Source of the DNA: Torreya grandis
Taxonomy: Eukaryota > Streptophyta > Pinopsida > Cupressales > Taxaceae
Direction: 5' to 3'
Assembly (NCBI GenBank): GCA_037957365.1
Contig: JARHVA010000593.1
Span: forward strand, 3,990,001 to 4,054,000
Length of the DNA stretch: 64,000 nucleotides
The stretch's first letter is position 1, and the number at the start of each line of letters is the position of its first letter. The notes beneath the pieces are model-generated. The model was not told the DNA's origin. It did no database searches and saw nothing but the letters and a program-made list of their open reading frames with translations. Of this stretch, positions 10,116 to 21,424 are shown one piece after another. The translations under genes were made by a program, and so were the position numbers.

Positions 10116-11718
10116 TTATGCTGAACCTGACATGAACTAATCCTTGCAAGATTTTTTCACTTATTTCATTATTTTTGTCATATATTTTCCATATAGGGTC
10201 GACCCATCTCTAATTTATGTACACAAGTTTTTAAGTACAAGCTACTGGATTGACCCAGTTGACCTAGTATAGGTTTTCAGCTTTCTAGATTTCAAGTTTA
10301 GACTACTGTATCGACCCAATCAACCCATTATAGTTTCTAGAATTTAATATATCCTATTCAACATACTAGGAAACCTAGTTGACCCTGTAAAATACAAGCA
10401 CTCAGTAACAAGTTTTTACAAAGCTTGATCGACCCATTTGACCTAGTTAGCAAGTTTTGCAAGCATTCCGCAAGGTTCTCTAAAAACAATCTTCCTTCTT
10501 TGCATCTCTGATCCACCAATGTTCCTTTTTATCCTTATATATATTTATTTATAGTCTTTCCTTTCATATTTTTTAGTCTTCAAAACTACCATTGTATAGC
10601 TAACTAACTTAACCCTATCAACCCAATTTTGTATTCTATGTGTTGTCTAGATAACTAGGTCGACTCTACCAACCCTATTCATTTTTAGACATTGATTTCA
10701 TAGTATAAGATCAAACCTATTAGCCCTATTCTATATTATATACATACACTATCAATTGTATCAACATTTTACCTTATTTTAAAATTGGAATCAAACCTTA
10801 TATGCTAGTAATTAGCTCACACTTTTATTTCTTATTACTTGCATGCTTAGAATAAATAACATAGATTAATTAAGTGGTTTTCCATTAACCATTTAGTTTC
10901 GCTATTTTATACTTTATGCGTACACAATCAAATCAAAAAATATAAATAAGAATTTTAACATTTGACTACCCAAGGCCAGCCTACTTGGATATTATCATGA
11001 AGGGGGAAATCAACTTGATGTTTTGGTCAAGTATAAATTACGGTTAATGGCATATTCTATCTAAGTGTTAGACACCCTTATCACTATAGTGTGTGAAGTG
11101 AGAGGGTACACCCCAATATCAAGCTATTATCATTACCACTATAGATCCCTTTCATTCTCAACTACTTGAATATATCCTTAGATTGCTTTTTAGTTCCTTA
11201 ATTATAGCCAACTTCCCATCACATTTTAAAATATATCCTAATAATCTCATAAATATTTAGGATGACAATTTATCTAGTTATTTACTTTCTAAGTTGATTA
11301 ATTTCTCTTTGCTCAATTGTATTTTGTATTGTAAAAACTTATATTAGCCAACATTGGTGCAAGGTTTTATGTTATGTGCCTCAATTGGATTGGTCAACGT
11401 TAATCCAATTAATTGTTCATTTCCCTTCCATTCTTACTTTTTGAATTACTTAAAAAAATTATATTGTTTCAATTCATAGTCTATTATAGGCTATCTATTT
11501 CTCCCTATTTGTTGTACAAGGTTGACCTAGTTCACCCTATACACTTTTTCAACCTCTGTTTATTGTATTAGGTTGACCCAATCGATCTTATACAGTTTGT
11601 AGGCCCTATTTTTTTTCTAGGTCAACCCAATTCCTCTATATTATTTATATCACTTCTTATCTCTTTGATCTTTTTTTCACCTCTTTTTTTTTTGGTTTTC
11701 TAGTCTTATCTCATTATA
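10116..11718 (+). other. RE2 leader with paired GTYGAC motifs
   Basis: Non-coding. It begins with the presumed primer-binding region (GCTGAACC, 10120-10127), which matches the start of the RE5 leader (GATGAACCC on the minus strand, near 60735) and differs from the RE1/RE3/RE4 type. It then carries at least six near-palindromic paired GTYGAC motifs (about 10241-10272, 10305-10333, 10365-10390, 10417-10450, 11513-11544, 11564-11595). The conserved leader block at 10974-11119 is listed separately. Confidence 0.7.
10974..11119 (+). promoter_or_regulatory. Conserved leader block with hairpin
   Basis: This block aligns with RE4 (about 35095-35255, minus) and RE5 (about 59720-59885, minus). It runs from CCTACTTGG through AAGTATAAA to a stem-loop at 11074-11107, with arms ACCCTTATCACT and AGTGAGAGGGT around an 11-nt loop. 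RE4 keeps both arms exactly while its loop differs. The function is unknown; packaging, dimerisation or ribosome entry are the usual roles of structured leaders. Confidence 0.65.
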
Positions 11719-13560
11719 ATGACATCTTTTCAGTCTTCTCTTAGTAAAGAACATTGCATAATTAAGGATTTGGATAATAACCTCACTTATTTTATTACTT
11801 CAAATGAAACTATTCAATTTCTTCCTTTATCTTATCCTAATCCAAAACCAATCAATACACCATGTAATGTAGTTGAGGTCATTCATCCTAATCCTCCTCC
11901 TAATACCAATGTTGGGAATCCTCCACCTACAAAGAATCCTCCTCCTACCAACACTAATAATCCTTTTCTTATCAACACTAATACTCCTCCTATAAACACC
12001 AACCCACCTATTGATATAACTCAACTTCTTACACACGTATTTCAACAAATGAACATCATGAAAACAACCAATCAATCTCAAATGATTACCATGTAATAAC
12101 AATTATTAAACATGAATAGTCAAACACCCCAAGTTATCATGTCTCAACCAAATAATTTTTTTGTCCCTCTTCCTCTTAGAGATATTAATGGGAATATCAT
12201 CCCTTAACCTATAATGAATAACAAAATGCTTTAACATATCTAAAATGAACCTTTAGCTCTATTCATTGCACCCATAGATAGTGGATACATTTATACAACT
12301 ATCACATATAATGGGACTAAGGACCCTACTATCTTTCTTAATTATTTTGGTAATCTCTAAAGGAATGGGTCCAAATTAACACCTTTGGTACCACCAAGCT
12401 CTTAGCCAAAACATTTGTTGGTGATGAACATGAATGGCACAACCAACTTCCTAGATATTCCATCTCAAAACTAAAGGATTTAGTCAATGGTCTAGTGAAG
12501 TAATTCCAACATGATGACCTTCCTAAAAATTACCTTAGCCATTTCATCAATTCCAAGCAATTTCTTAATGAATCTGCTCATACTTTCATCAAATGATGGA
12601 ATTATGTTGCTCATGAATGATGATACTATTTTAAAACTATTTTTTATTTCTCTTAAACCTCCCCTTTAATACAAATTTTGAATATTTTCCCCTCAAACTT
12701 TAGATGAAGACTTATACCAAGCAAAAAAGGCAAGATTTTCTTATGACTCAATTCGAAACACCTCGAAAAACTACTAAAACACCTTTCCAATAAGTTTTTT
12801 ATAACATTGATTCATCCAAACCTCCCCAACCTTAAAATTGATTATCCAATTCAACCAATTTTAACCCAACATACCCATCCTTGAATTTAGAATAACTTAA
12901 GAATAAATTTCCACCCTTTAAATGCATGAGCTTTGATCCTTCCAAACCTCATCCAAAATGGTACAATCCTAATAAGTTTTGTTGGTGGCATGATACTATA
13001 GGTCACTCTCATAAGTCTTATTATAATCTTCATTGATTTCTCCTTGATTCCTTGCTTGGTACACATTTCAAACTTGATACTCTAACAAAACAACATTATC
13101 AAGACTATCTTCAATCTTCTCAAATTCAATCTCAAGAACCAAAATCACATCAAAATCAAATACCTAATGATCAATAAAAATTATCCCATACCTACACCTC
13201 ATCTTCTAATGTTGTCCAAACCACATTTTATCCTTATTACTACAATAATAAGTAAAGGATAGCTAACATTAAAAAATTTAAACATATCATTGCATCCTTT
13301 TAACCTTAAATTCTTAAGTCACTTGAACTAAAAGTGTACCTATTTCAAATTCCTACTCCAAAGCATATCATACATGGTCCTCCTTTACCTCCTTTACCTC
13401 TTCATACCTCTCCTACACATCATATATCACATTTAACATCCATAAAATATAGCAAACTAACACATTTACCTATCTCCAAATGCACCTACCAACTTAATGC
13501 AAATCATTCTAATAGTTTAATATTACCTCACTCCAACTCACATGTTGGGACATATTGAGA
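11719..13560 (+). pseudogene. gag: RE2 gag, decayed
   Basis: The 125-residue open start (11719-12096) is Pro/Asn/Thr-rich, as is usual for gag N-termini. From about 12300 a capsid-type domain is readable across frames: YNGTKDPTIFLNYF, then TKLLAKTFVGDEHEW and SISKLKDLVNG. A zinc-knuckle relic lies near 12960-13035 (NPNKFCWWHDTIGHSHKS), with the last Cys read as Tyr. The same knuckle with its Cys kept is found in RE5 near 57190-57300. Stops interrupt nearly every conserved block, so it is a pseudogene. Nothing recognisable as protease follows. Confidence 0.75.
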
Positions 13561-13829
13561 TGCCCATCCACATGGCCCTTTAGAATTTGTGGAATATTTA
13601 AATACCCATACCTATATATACTTACATAATGGGGAATCTTATGATGCCCACTCTTATTATACAATGCATAATAATAAATAAATTCAACTTCAAAAAACCT
13701 TTCGAGACTTATAGACTTGTATTTCACATGCTTATCTTTGATATAGATGTTAGCATTGATCTTACTTGTTATTTTTGTTTCTTTATTTTTGTGCACTTTA
13801 TTTATTTTGCTTTCACTTTACTAGCATAA

Positions 13830-16194
13830 AAATTTTCACCTTTGGATTATTTGGTTTTCTTACACATTACATTTGGCATTTACTTTCATTTTTGTCCTCA
13901 CATATTTCTTTTATTTTTATTTTTTTATGTTATTCTTTGCCTTAGAAGATTTATGATTATTTTTTCCATTATTTAGCATTAACCCCCATGAGTTTCTCTT
14001 TTATGAGTTTGTATTATAATACCATGGATAGGACTTGGCCCTCCTCACAAAATACCACCTTTGTTTCTTTTCTCATTTTTTCACATGTTTTTTTTGGCAC
14101 CCTCATGGGTTTCTCTTTTATGAGTTACAATGTAAGACCATGGATAGGACCTGACCTTCCTCATAAAATTACCATCCTATAATTCATTTTCTAAAATATG
14201 TTTTGATTTTACTTCTTTTGATAGATGGAAGTTGCACAATAATTTATGTTCACAAGTTTTCCTCTATTTCCCTTATTCTTATGATAAGAAATCACACTTT
14301 TCTGTCATTGTATCCCTTTTTACCCTTTGTTACATTTTTTGTGATTTTAACTAATTTAAATTTTTCCATGTGTCATTCTTCTTTATTTCCCTTTTCCTTT
14401 TACTCCACATTGGATAAAATATAGTTAAAGTCAAGATAGCACTTTTATTTTACCTAGATTTATGAGACTCTTAGACCCCATGATTTTTGAAGTTTCTCTC
14501 TGAGAAACCAAGTCCCAAGTATTCAAATGAAAGTAATATTTAGAAATCACATTTGGTTTTCTAAATTTGTATGGAGGAGGAATATAAAAATCCATCAAGA
14601 AAGTTAAAATTAAATCATTTAAAACAAAAGGCAATATTATACAAAAGGTAACATACAAATCTCAAAATTTAAATTCACATCAAAAGATGTGATTTCAAGC
14701 ACATCTCCTATCTCTAATTAAAGCTCAAACTCCATAGTTAGCCTCACATAGATCCAAGGTCACTTGGGGTATGGTTGGCTAGTAGATTAGAATAGGAGAA
14801 TTCAAAAAAACTTTATGGTGCTACCTACTTTCTCACATAAGTACCCAATCTTCATCGTAGATCGATGTCTCTGTAAGGGGTCCTAAGGAATGGGGAACCC
14901 ATTATCAGAAGGTAGGTTAATTTTAATTTTTATTAATATGGCCTTCATAGGATTATTTATATACTAAATTTGTTGACCTAAGAGTTTTGTGGCTAAGATA
15001 AGTTCTTTAGAGTCCTTAAGGTCAAAAGTCTTCTTGTTTTGATGAGCATAATTTGAGTGTCTTGAATTTGATTAAGAGTTCCTCTACCTTGGTTTTTACT
15101 TCATTTTACCCTCCACCATTTCATTTCCCCCCTTGATAAGAAAATTATGATTCTAACTCTATTTTTCTTCTTTTATTATTCCTTATTCACATCTTAAAAA
15201 CATGCTAGCATTACTTTGTTTCAATTTTATCTATCCTTAAAGTAAAACAACATGTTTGAGAAACTATGGATTACACCCTTACACCATTTACTTACCACAC
15301 CATCTCATTTTAATACTGGTAGTGTCATTAGGTGGTTGTGTTTTCTTAATTACATATTAGAATAAGCACTAAGTTTGAGTCTTCATCCTATAAGATCTTT
15401 TTTATTTTCATTTCTCCATCATATTCTTTGATTTTTATGGACTTCACTTATCTTATAGATGAAATTTGACATTCTTGCATGTTTTTATTTATTTATGAAT
15501 TCTTCATATTTGTAAATTTTTAATTACATTTCATATTCACTTATTTATGATTTATTCAAATTCATTTGACATACTTATCTTACATGGAGTTACTTGTCAC
15601 TTACATATCTTTATTTAAGTTTTCTTGCATCGATATTTCATTTGCCATTTATGTTTTCCATGTCTTTCCAATGTGATTTATTATGTTCTACATTCCCTTT
15701 TGCCATTTATATTTTACATGATTTCTGACATGATTTAATGTGTTCTACAATCATTTGTCATTAATTTACCATCATTTGTCATTCTTTTGCCATCATTTTG
15801 TCATTTATTTGCTTTAATTATTCTAGCCTTTCTTTAACAATCCCAATTTGCCAATTTTTCCTAATACCCTTATATCTTTTCCTTAACTCATTTTTATTAC
15901 CATATGCCTATCTTCCAATTTTTTTGATTTTTGGTTATTTTTTGCACTAACTTCTATAGGTTCGCCTAATGTTCTTCACATTGGATTTCTTCCCTTCTAT
16001 TTAAATATAATTTTTTATATACAACACTAAGGTAAGTAAAGGCACTTGTTTTTTAATTCTATCCTTTCATTTATCTTATTTACGACTTACTACATTTACT
16101 TAGCATCAGTGTTATGTGTTATCATGTTCTATTTCCTGAAGCACCATCCTGTGTTACACTCACATGACACATGATGAGATTTGAGTGGGGAATT
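13830..16194 (+). other. RE2 non-coding 3' region
   Basis: No pol domain was found on either strand. The stretch 13980-14910 has counterparts in reverse at about 52690-53400 in RE5: a duplicated phrase around CCATGGATAGGACTTGG and a block around CTACCTACTTTCTCA. It is therefore an original family region that lies 3' of the coding part. RE2 lacks the PMD ORF that RE5 keeps beyond it. The end (about 16180-16194, GATTTGAGTGGGGAATT) is the polypurine tract region before the 3' LTR. Confidence 0.65.
15640..15760 (+). repeat. Two-copy tandem repeat, about 58 bp
   Basis: TTGCCATTTAT, a T-rich run with CATG, then TGATTTA and TGTTCTACA repeat at a period of about 58 bp. Shorter CATTTGTCATT echoes follow to about 15800. 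Confidence 0.6.
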
Positions 16195-17452
16195 TATATA
16201 CACATAGTATTTTAATTTTTTTAATATATTAATGATGCTTTAGATCTTTCGAGAACCTATCAAGACTCAATCTCTTTGAGTACATGCCTTAAGGGGTGAA
16301 CCAAGAAAGGGGTGGGCAAACCATTAGTGCTTCATAAGATTATTGTAATTTTTTTCACCTATTATCTACACATTTATTTACTAAAGCCATTTACCCTAAT
16401 CTTAATCTTCTTATTTTTACCCATTCCAATCATTTGTCACATCTTTATCCTCTTATTCTTTTCCTCATCCCCCTTTTGATAATTGGTTGTACAGGTTGAC
16501 TGGGTTAACCCTATATAATTTTTAGCCTCTAATTATTGTACAGGGTCAACTAGGTCAACCTTGTACTATTTTGGGGTGTTTTTCACTTTATAGCTTGTTA
16601 GACTTTTGTCCAACATAGCTCAAGACCTAGTGAATTATCTAATAAAAACATATAGGGTAAATGGGGTTGAGCCCATACAGTTGACATATTTGGAAGGATT
16701 TAAGGTAAGATCCACCTATATATGCAAGTTCATTTATAACCATTTGAGAATAGATAAGTAAAGAAGAATAAGTGAAAATAAAAATCTAATTATTAACCAT
16801 TATACTTGAGGAATAAAATGTAGGGTTCCATACTTTTTTTGGAGATACGGATCTTGTCTTATGGAGAAGTCTTTTGGATGCAAAGATAGGTTGTGTATCA
16901 TAGAGATGATTTATATTTTTTATCCTTACATACCATAATAATCTCTTGTGAAACACCTTGACCAAGGGAGATATTGAGGATTGGTTGGTTCATATTCAAA
17001 GGTAAGTATTCTTAACTTTATTTCTCCTTTGTAAGAGTAGATAGATAATGTAGTTGTGCTTCTCTTCCATGCATTAAGATTTTGTATACATTGACATGAG
17101 CATATGTATTCTATGCATGTTTAGTTTAGTTTAGTTTTTTTCTAACCTCCATTTTATGACACCATCTTTGGTAAGCACTAGATTATATTTACTTTCTTAT
17201 TATTATAATAAGTGAAATATCAAAACCTAGGAGCCCCTTAGGGTTATTGTGTGATTGTGTTAGTCTGGAGTCTTTGGAACCCTAATTAGCATAGTTTATT
17301 ATGATAAGTGATACCTTAATCAGGTCTAGTGAATCCCCATCTTAGTCATGCTCCCACTTAATAAATGTATTCTCAATTAGAAGTGTAGGTATTCCTTATC
17401 TTCTCCAAGCCAGTATTGATTTATAGACATGATGCATTTCTGATTACATACA
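16195..17452 (+). repeat. RE2 3' LTR
   Basis: It starts TATATACACA (TG decayed to TA) after a purine-rich tract and ends ATTACATACA. Paired GTYGAC motifs lie at 16491-16520 and 16537-16566, the latter one of the best-preserved copies. A CTATATATGCAAG box lies near 16715. The sequence after 17457 is RE1 pol linker and RT. Confidence 0.88.
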
Positions 17453-18340
17453 CTCTTGATCTAGAATAACAATCCAATTTAACTCTACTCCTTAAATATT
17501 TTTTATTTGTATTTACATATTCATATGTAGACATGCTAGAGTTATATTCTTCACTAGTTATTCATCACCTTATTATACATAAAGATGCAAAACTAGTCAA
17601 ACATAAACTTATAAAAATGCATCAAAAGCTAGCACTACTCATGAAGGAATATTTAAAAAATAGTTAAAATTTTGATTAATAGGACCTATAGACTAATTAA
17701 AGTGGATATATAATATAGTACTAAACACTAAAAAACTAACAGGGATTAGAGTCTACACAAATTTCTAGGATATCAATAAAGTATGTCTTAAATATGAATT
17801 TCCTTTACCAAACATAAAAATTATTGTTGATTCCACAGTATGTCATGAGATATTATCCTTAATAGATGGTTTTTTAGGGTATAATCAAATCAAAATAACT
17901 CCTAAAGACCAATATAATACAAAATTTATGACACCTTGGGGCATAGTTTGTTACCAAGTAATTCCATCTAGCCTCAATAGGTCACGGTATGCTTTATGGA
18001 ATTAATAAAGACTATGTAGATGATATTTTGGAAAAATTGAGAACTAGATTAGATGGTCCTAGACTATATTATCATATAGTTAAGATAATATAAGGTTATT
18101 ATCAATCCAAAAAAATGTGTGGTTGGGGTTACTTCAACTAATCTTTTGGGTTTTATTATATCTCAAAGAGGTACATAGAGGTGGATCTTGAAAAGGTCAC
18201 AACTATCATATAAATGTCATTGCTAACAAATCTCAAGAAAATACATAGTTTGTAAGTTAAGATTCAAGCCATCCATAAATTCATATCACAAATTATGAAC
18301 ATATATCATCCTTTCACATTTATTCTAAAAAATAACATTA
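17453..18340 (+). pseudogene. RE1 reverse transcriptase, decayed
   Basis: This domain would copy element RNA to DNA. The N-terminal part reads VFTYSYVDML, then a KDAKLVKHKLIKMH block and ALLMKEY, the usual entry to a gypsy RT. The catalytic box is YVDD at 18013-18024. The connection follows with GVTSTNLLGFIISQRG and EVDLEKV near 18120-18200. Several stops, many of the TAG-for-CAG kind, and frameshifts in the palm (17700-18000) make it non-functional. It continues the linker broken off at 8928. Confidence 0.85.
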
Positions 18341-18399
18341 TTTTCTTTGGAATGAGGAATACAAGCATGTTTTTATAAATTTTAAACACAATCTAGTAA

Positions 18400-18690
18400 G
18401 TCTACTATTCCTAATGCCACCAATTCTAAGGAAATCTCTACTACTATATATGTTAACAACTTTATATGCATCAGGGGCATTTTTAGCACAACATGATGAA
18501 TAGGTAGTAGAAAGAGTAGTGTATTATTTGAGTAGAACCTTGATATCATATGAATTAAAGTATTCTACCATTGATAAAGAATGTCTAGAAGTTGTTATTG
18601 TTTCAAAAAAACTTCACCATTACATTCTCAATAATCAAACTAAAATCATTGCAAATATAGATCCACTTAAGTATCTTTTTTCCAAATAAA
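18400..18690 (+). pseudogene. RE1 RNase H, decayed
   Basis: This is the classical Ty3/gypsy RNase H that follows RT and degrades RNA in the hybrid. Visible blocks are YASGAFLAQHDE, VVYYLSRTL, ELKYSTIDKECL and, at the end, a DPLKYLFS block. The blocks are mostly in one frame with single stops. It is followed by a second, different RNase H. Confidence 0.82.
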
Positions 18691-18879
18691 ATTTAATAGG
18701 GAGAATGGATAAGTAGGTAATGCTTCTAAGTGATATTGATATAGAGAATGTCAATCAAAAAGCTATTAAAATAGAAATCTTGTAGATAATTTAGAAAAAA
18801 CACCATTAAAATATATCAAAAATCTCATCATGGGTTTTCTAGATGAAACAATCATGTATTTAGACGAATCAATAGAGTG

Positions 18880-19270
18880 GTAATTATACTTTGATGAGTA
18901 TTTCATAAGTCATGGCTCAAGGGTAGAGATTTTATGCATCACTCCATAAGGTGATCTCATTCTAAAATAATTTTGGATATGATTCCCTTGTACCAATAAT
19001 AGACTAGAATATGAAGCTATTGTTTCTGGTCTAAAGATTACAATTAAGTGGAACATTCAACATCTCCTAGTTTGTAAGGATTCATGCTTAATCATAAAAT
19101 AAGTAACTAATGAATACCATGATAAATATGATAAGATAAATCCTTATAAATGGATGGAAGATAATCTTAAATAATGTTTCTAGTCCATATAATTTGAGAA
19201 ATTTACTCAAGTGAATAACATGGTAGCTAAATCCATGGGCATAATTGGTTCATTTTTTGACATGTATCTA
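18880..19270 (+). pseudogene. RE1 second (archaeal-type) RNase H, decayed
   Basis: This domain has the aRH hallmark of the Tat lineage: PCTNNRLEYEAIVSGLK, then CKDSCLIIK (normally GDS-type) and VTNEYHDKYDKI. A terminal NNMVAKS block stands where N-x-x-A-D is usual. Known: aRH was acquired in addition to the native RNase H in Tat-type elements. Its presence together with the classical RH upstream places RE1 in that lineage. A linker with VEHVMCPKY follows before the microsatellite. Confidence 0.78.
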
Positions 19271-19382
19271 GATGATAGTCACACTAATTTCCTTGTGGAA
19301 CACGTGATGTGTCCAAAATATGATACTCTTGAATATGAAATGGTTTGTGAGGTTGTTAGTCATAATTCCTCTTGTACTAGGA

Positions 19383-19688
<306 letters not shown>

Positions 19689-20050
19689 TATTAACCAAAT
19701 TTTGGCCCACATAGCAAATATTCCTGAATGTAGTGTAACATCCTAAAGCTCAAATATGGAGCAAGGTTTGAACGGATTTTATAGATAGGATGAGTGGTCC
19801 AAGGACTTATAGTTTATTTTTTTCAATACTTTAGGGATAGATATACAGATCAAAGATAAGGTTCTTGAATAGGTTTCATGGTGAAACCAAGTAGGTCAAA
19901 ATTTAGGGACAAGTTGCACAAGCCTCAAAAGTTCATTAAATCATTCAAGAGATCAGCATAGTTTCTCACATAAATTCAAATTCAAGCTTAAAATATTATT
20001 ACAAATTCTTTCAACCAAAGTATTTCAATTTTTATTTTGTTAAGTGTTGG
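19689..20050 (+). repeat. RE3 5' LTR, left fragment
   Basis: It aligns with the start of the 3' LTR at 45430 on (shared GTAGTG, AATATGGAG and GATGAGTGGTCCAA). It ends at GTTGG (20046-20050), the target site of RE4, and continues at 36908. Confidence 0.85.
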
Positions 20051-21408
20051 TGTTTCAAAGAATTTTAGATTATATTTCAAGAAAGGAAAGAGAAGAAACT
20101 AAATACGAGTCTAGTAGAAAAACGTATTTAGTTGTGTATATGCTGAATCAGATGATTATGGAGAACTCATCTTTGGCTTGGGAGGATGACCTAAAAATTT
20201 AAAAAAACACTAAATCAAATGGCTGGTTAGAAAGATAGCTAGGTGGATTGCCTAGAACTAGCTAGACCTAGGAAGTAAGAGCTTCTTCAAGGGCTATTAA
20301 TCCACACATTTTAAATAATTAAGTTTAGAAAATAGAAGATAAGGTACTTGAATCATAATCAAAATGTATTAAAATTAAATACAATAAATTATTGATGGAT
20401 AAATGACTAATATAACAATAAGTGGGTCAATACTAATGCTAAATAGGTTGGGGGTTTGTAAATAGGTAGGCAAAAAGAAAGTTGGATTTAGTTGAGGGTA
20501 AGTGGGGGGAAATAGATTGTTATTATTTCATACCAAAATGACTATTGATGGTTGGTGTGACCATTAGTGGTTGAGGTGATCATTGGTGGTTGAGATAACT
20601 ATTGGTGGTTGAATAGACTATTGATTGTCAAGATGACCATCGATGATTAATATGAGTTGCGTTTGGCTAATAAAAAGTGAAATTAATGAGATCACATAAG
20701 GTAATTATGGGAGATTGGTTTTTTTTTGGGATCATTAAAAAATGGAAATAAAGTAATTGATAGACTCAAAATAAATACTTAGCTTACCAGAGATGAAAAT
20801 GATGAACGGTTGAGGTGGTTGTCTCATTGGTGGAGTCTAACATGATTTTGGAAGGGTAACAATACTTGGCTATCAAGTGAGGGGTGGTGATAAGTTAACT
20901 CTCTATCATGATGGATATATCACTAGATTGCTAGAAGAAGTGACTTGTAAATAAACTCTAGATGTAAAATATTTTGAAGTCATGGATGGATCCTTTTTCA
21001 CCTCTTGCTCTCCTCTTCTTATAATCAAGGAAGGAGAGGTGTAACAAGATGTTAACAAGGGGTATAACTTGATATCTAATTTTAAATTTGACATGCATGG
21101 GTTTGCATGTGAATTAGACATTCTAATTATAAAAAATCAAGTTGGAGTGAAGGGTTAATTGAGTTAGTTTAGATGGTGGAACCTAACCACTGATGATCAG
21201 GGTGACCATCAGTGGTTAGGGTGACCATTGATAGTCGAGGGTTGAGGTCAAGTTGAGTTAAAAGGTGGGCTAAGTCATTAATTCAAACTAACTATCATTA
21301 GGTAGTTTTGGGGTTGTATGGTCAAGGCTAGGTTGAAGGGGGGTACTGAGGTGGTCTAGGGGAGTTGTGATATTCAAAATCATTATGTGAATATTTTTGG
21401 TGTCTATA
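20051..21408 (-). repeat. RE4 3' LTR
   Basis: Read on the plus strand it runs from TGTTTCAAAG to GTCTATA. It aligns end to end with 35546-36902. It contains a six-unit 19-bp array (20540-20653) and three more units at about 21185-21241. A purine-rich tract on the minus strand abuts its inner end. Confidence 0.9.
20540..20653. repeat. 19-bp tandem array, six units (RE4 LTR)
   Basis: Units start at 20540, 20559, 20578, 20597, 20616 and 20635, each near GACCATNGATGGTTGAGGT. The core approaches the 12-bp palindrome ACCATCGATGGT. The other LTR has the same array at 36056-36169. Confidence 0.9.
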
Positions 21409-21424
21409 TTTTGCCCCTTTTTGT
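21409..21424 (-). other. RE4 polypurine tract
   Basis: The minus strand reads AAAAAGGGGCAAAA directly next to the 3' LTR, the usual plus-strand primer position. It confirms that RE4 is oriented on the minus strand. Confidence 0.75.

Larger units (their letters stand above)
8929..17452 (+). mobile_element. RE2: gag-only LTR retrotransposon nested in RE1
   Basis: The element is 8.5 kb and flanked by two homologous LTRs (8929-10115 and 16195-17452) with TG...CA or TA-decayed termini. The target duplication is CCCTT/CTCTT. The internal region holds a 1.6-kb leader, a gag remnant and about 2.4 kb of non-coding sequence; protease, RT, RNase H and integrase were not found. It therefore resembles a non-autonomous gag-carrying (TR-GAG type) element. 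Its LTRs and leader match RE5 (47448-61999, opposite strand), so they are one family. It interrupts the RE1 pol linker in frame. Confidence 0.88.

Noticed and set aside
13988..14424. Two Phe/Ser-rich plus-strand frames
   Set aside because: They lie in a duplicated non-coding phrase shared with RE5 in the opposite orientation and have no domain.
20540..20653. 19-bp array as a CRISPR or centromeric satellite
   Set aside because: Units are contiguous without spacers, only six long, and present once per LTR in both RE4 LTRs.
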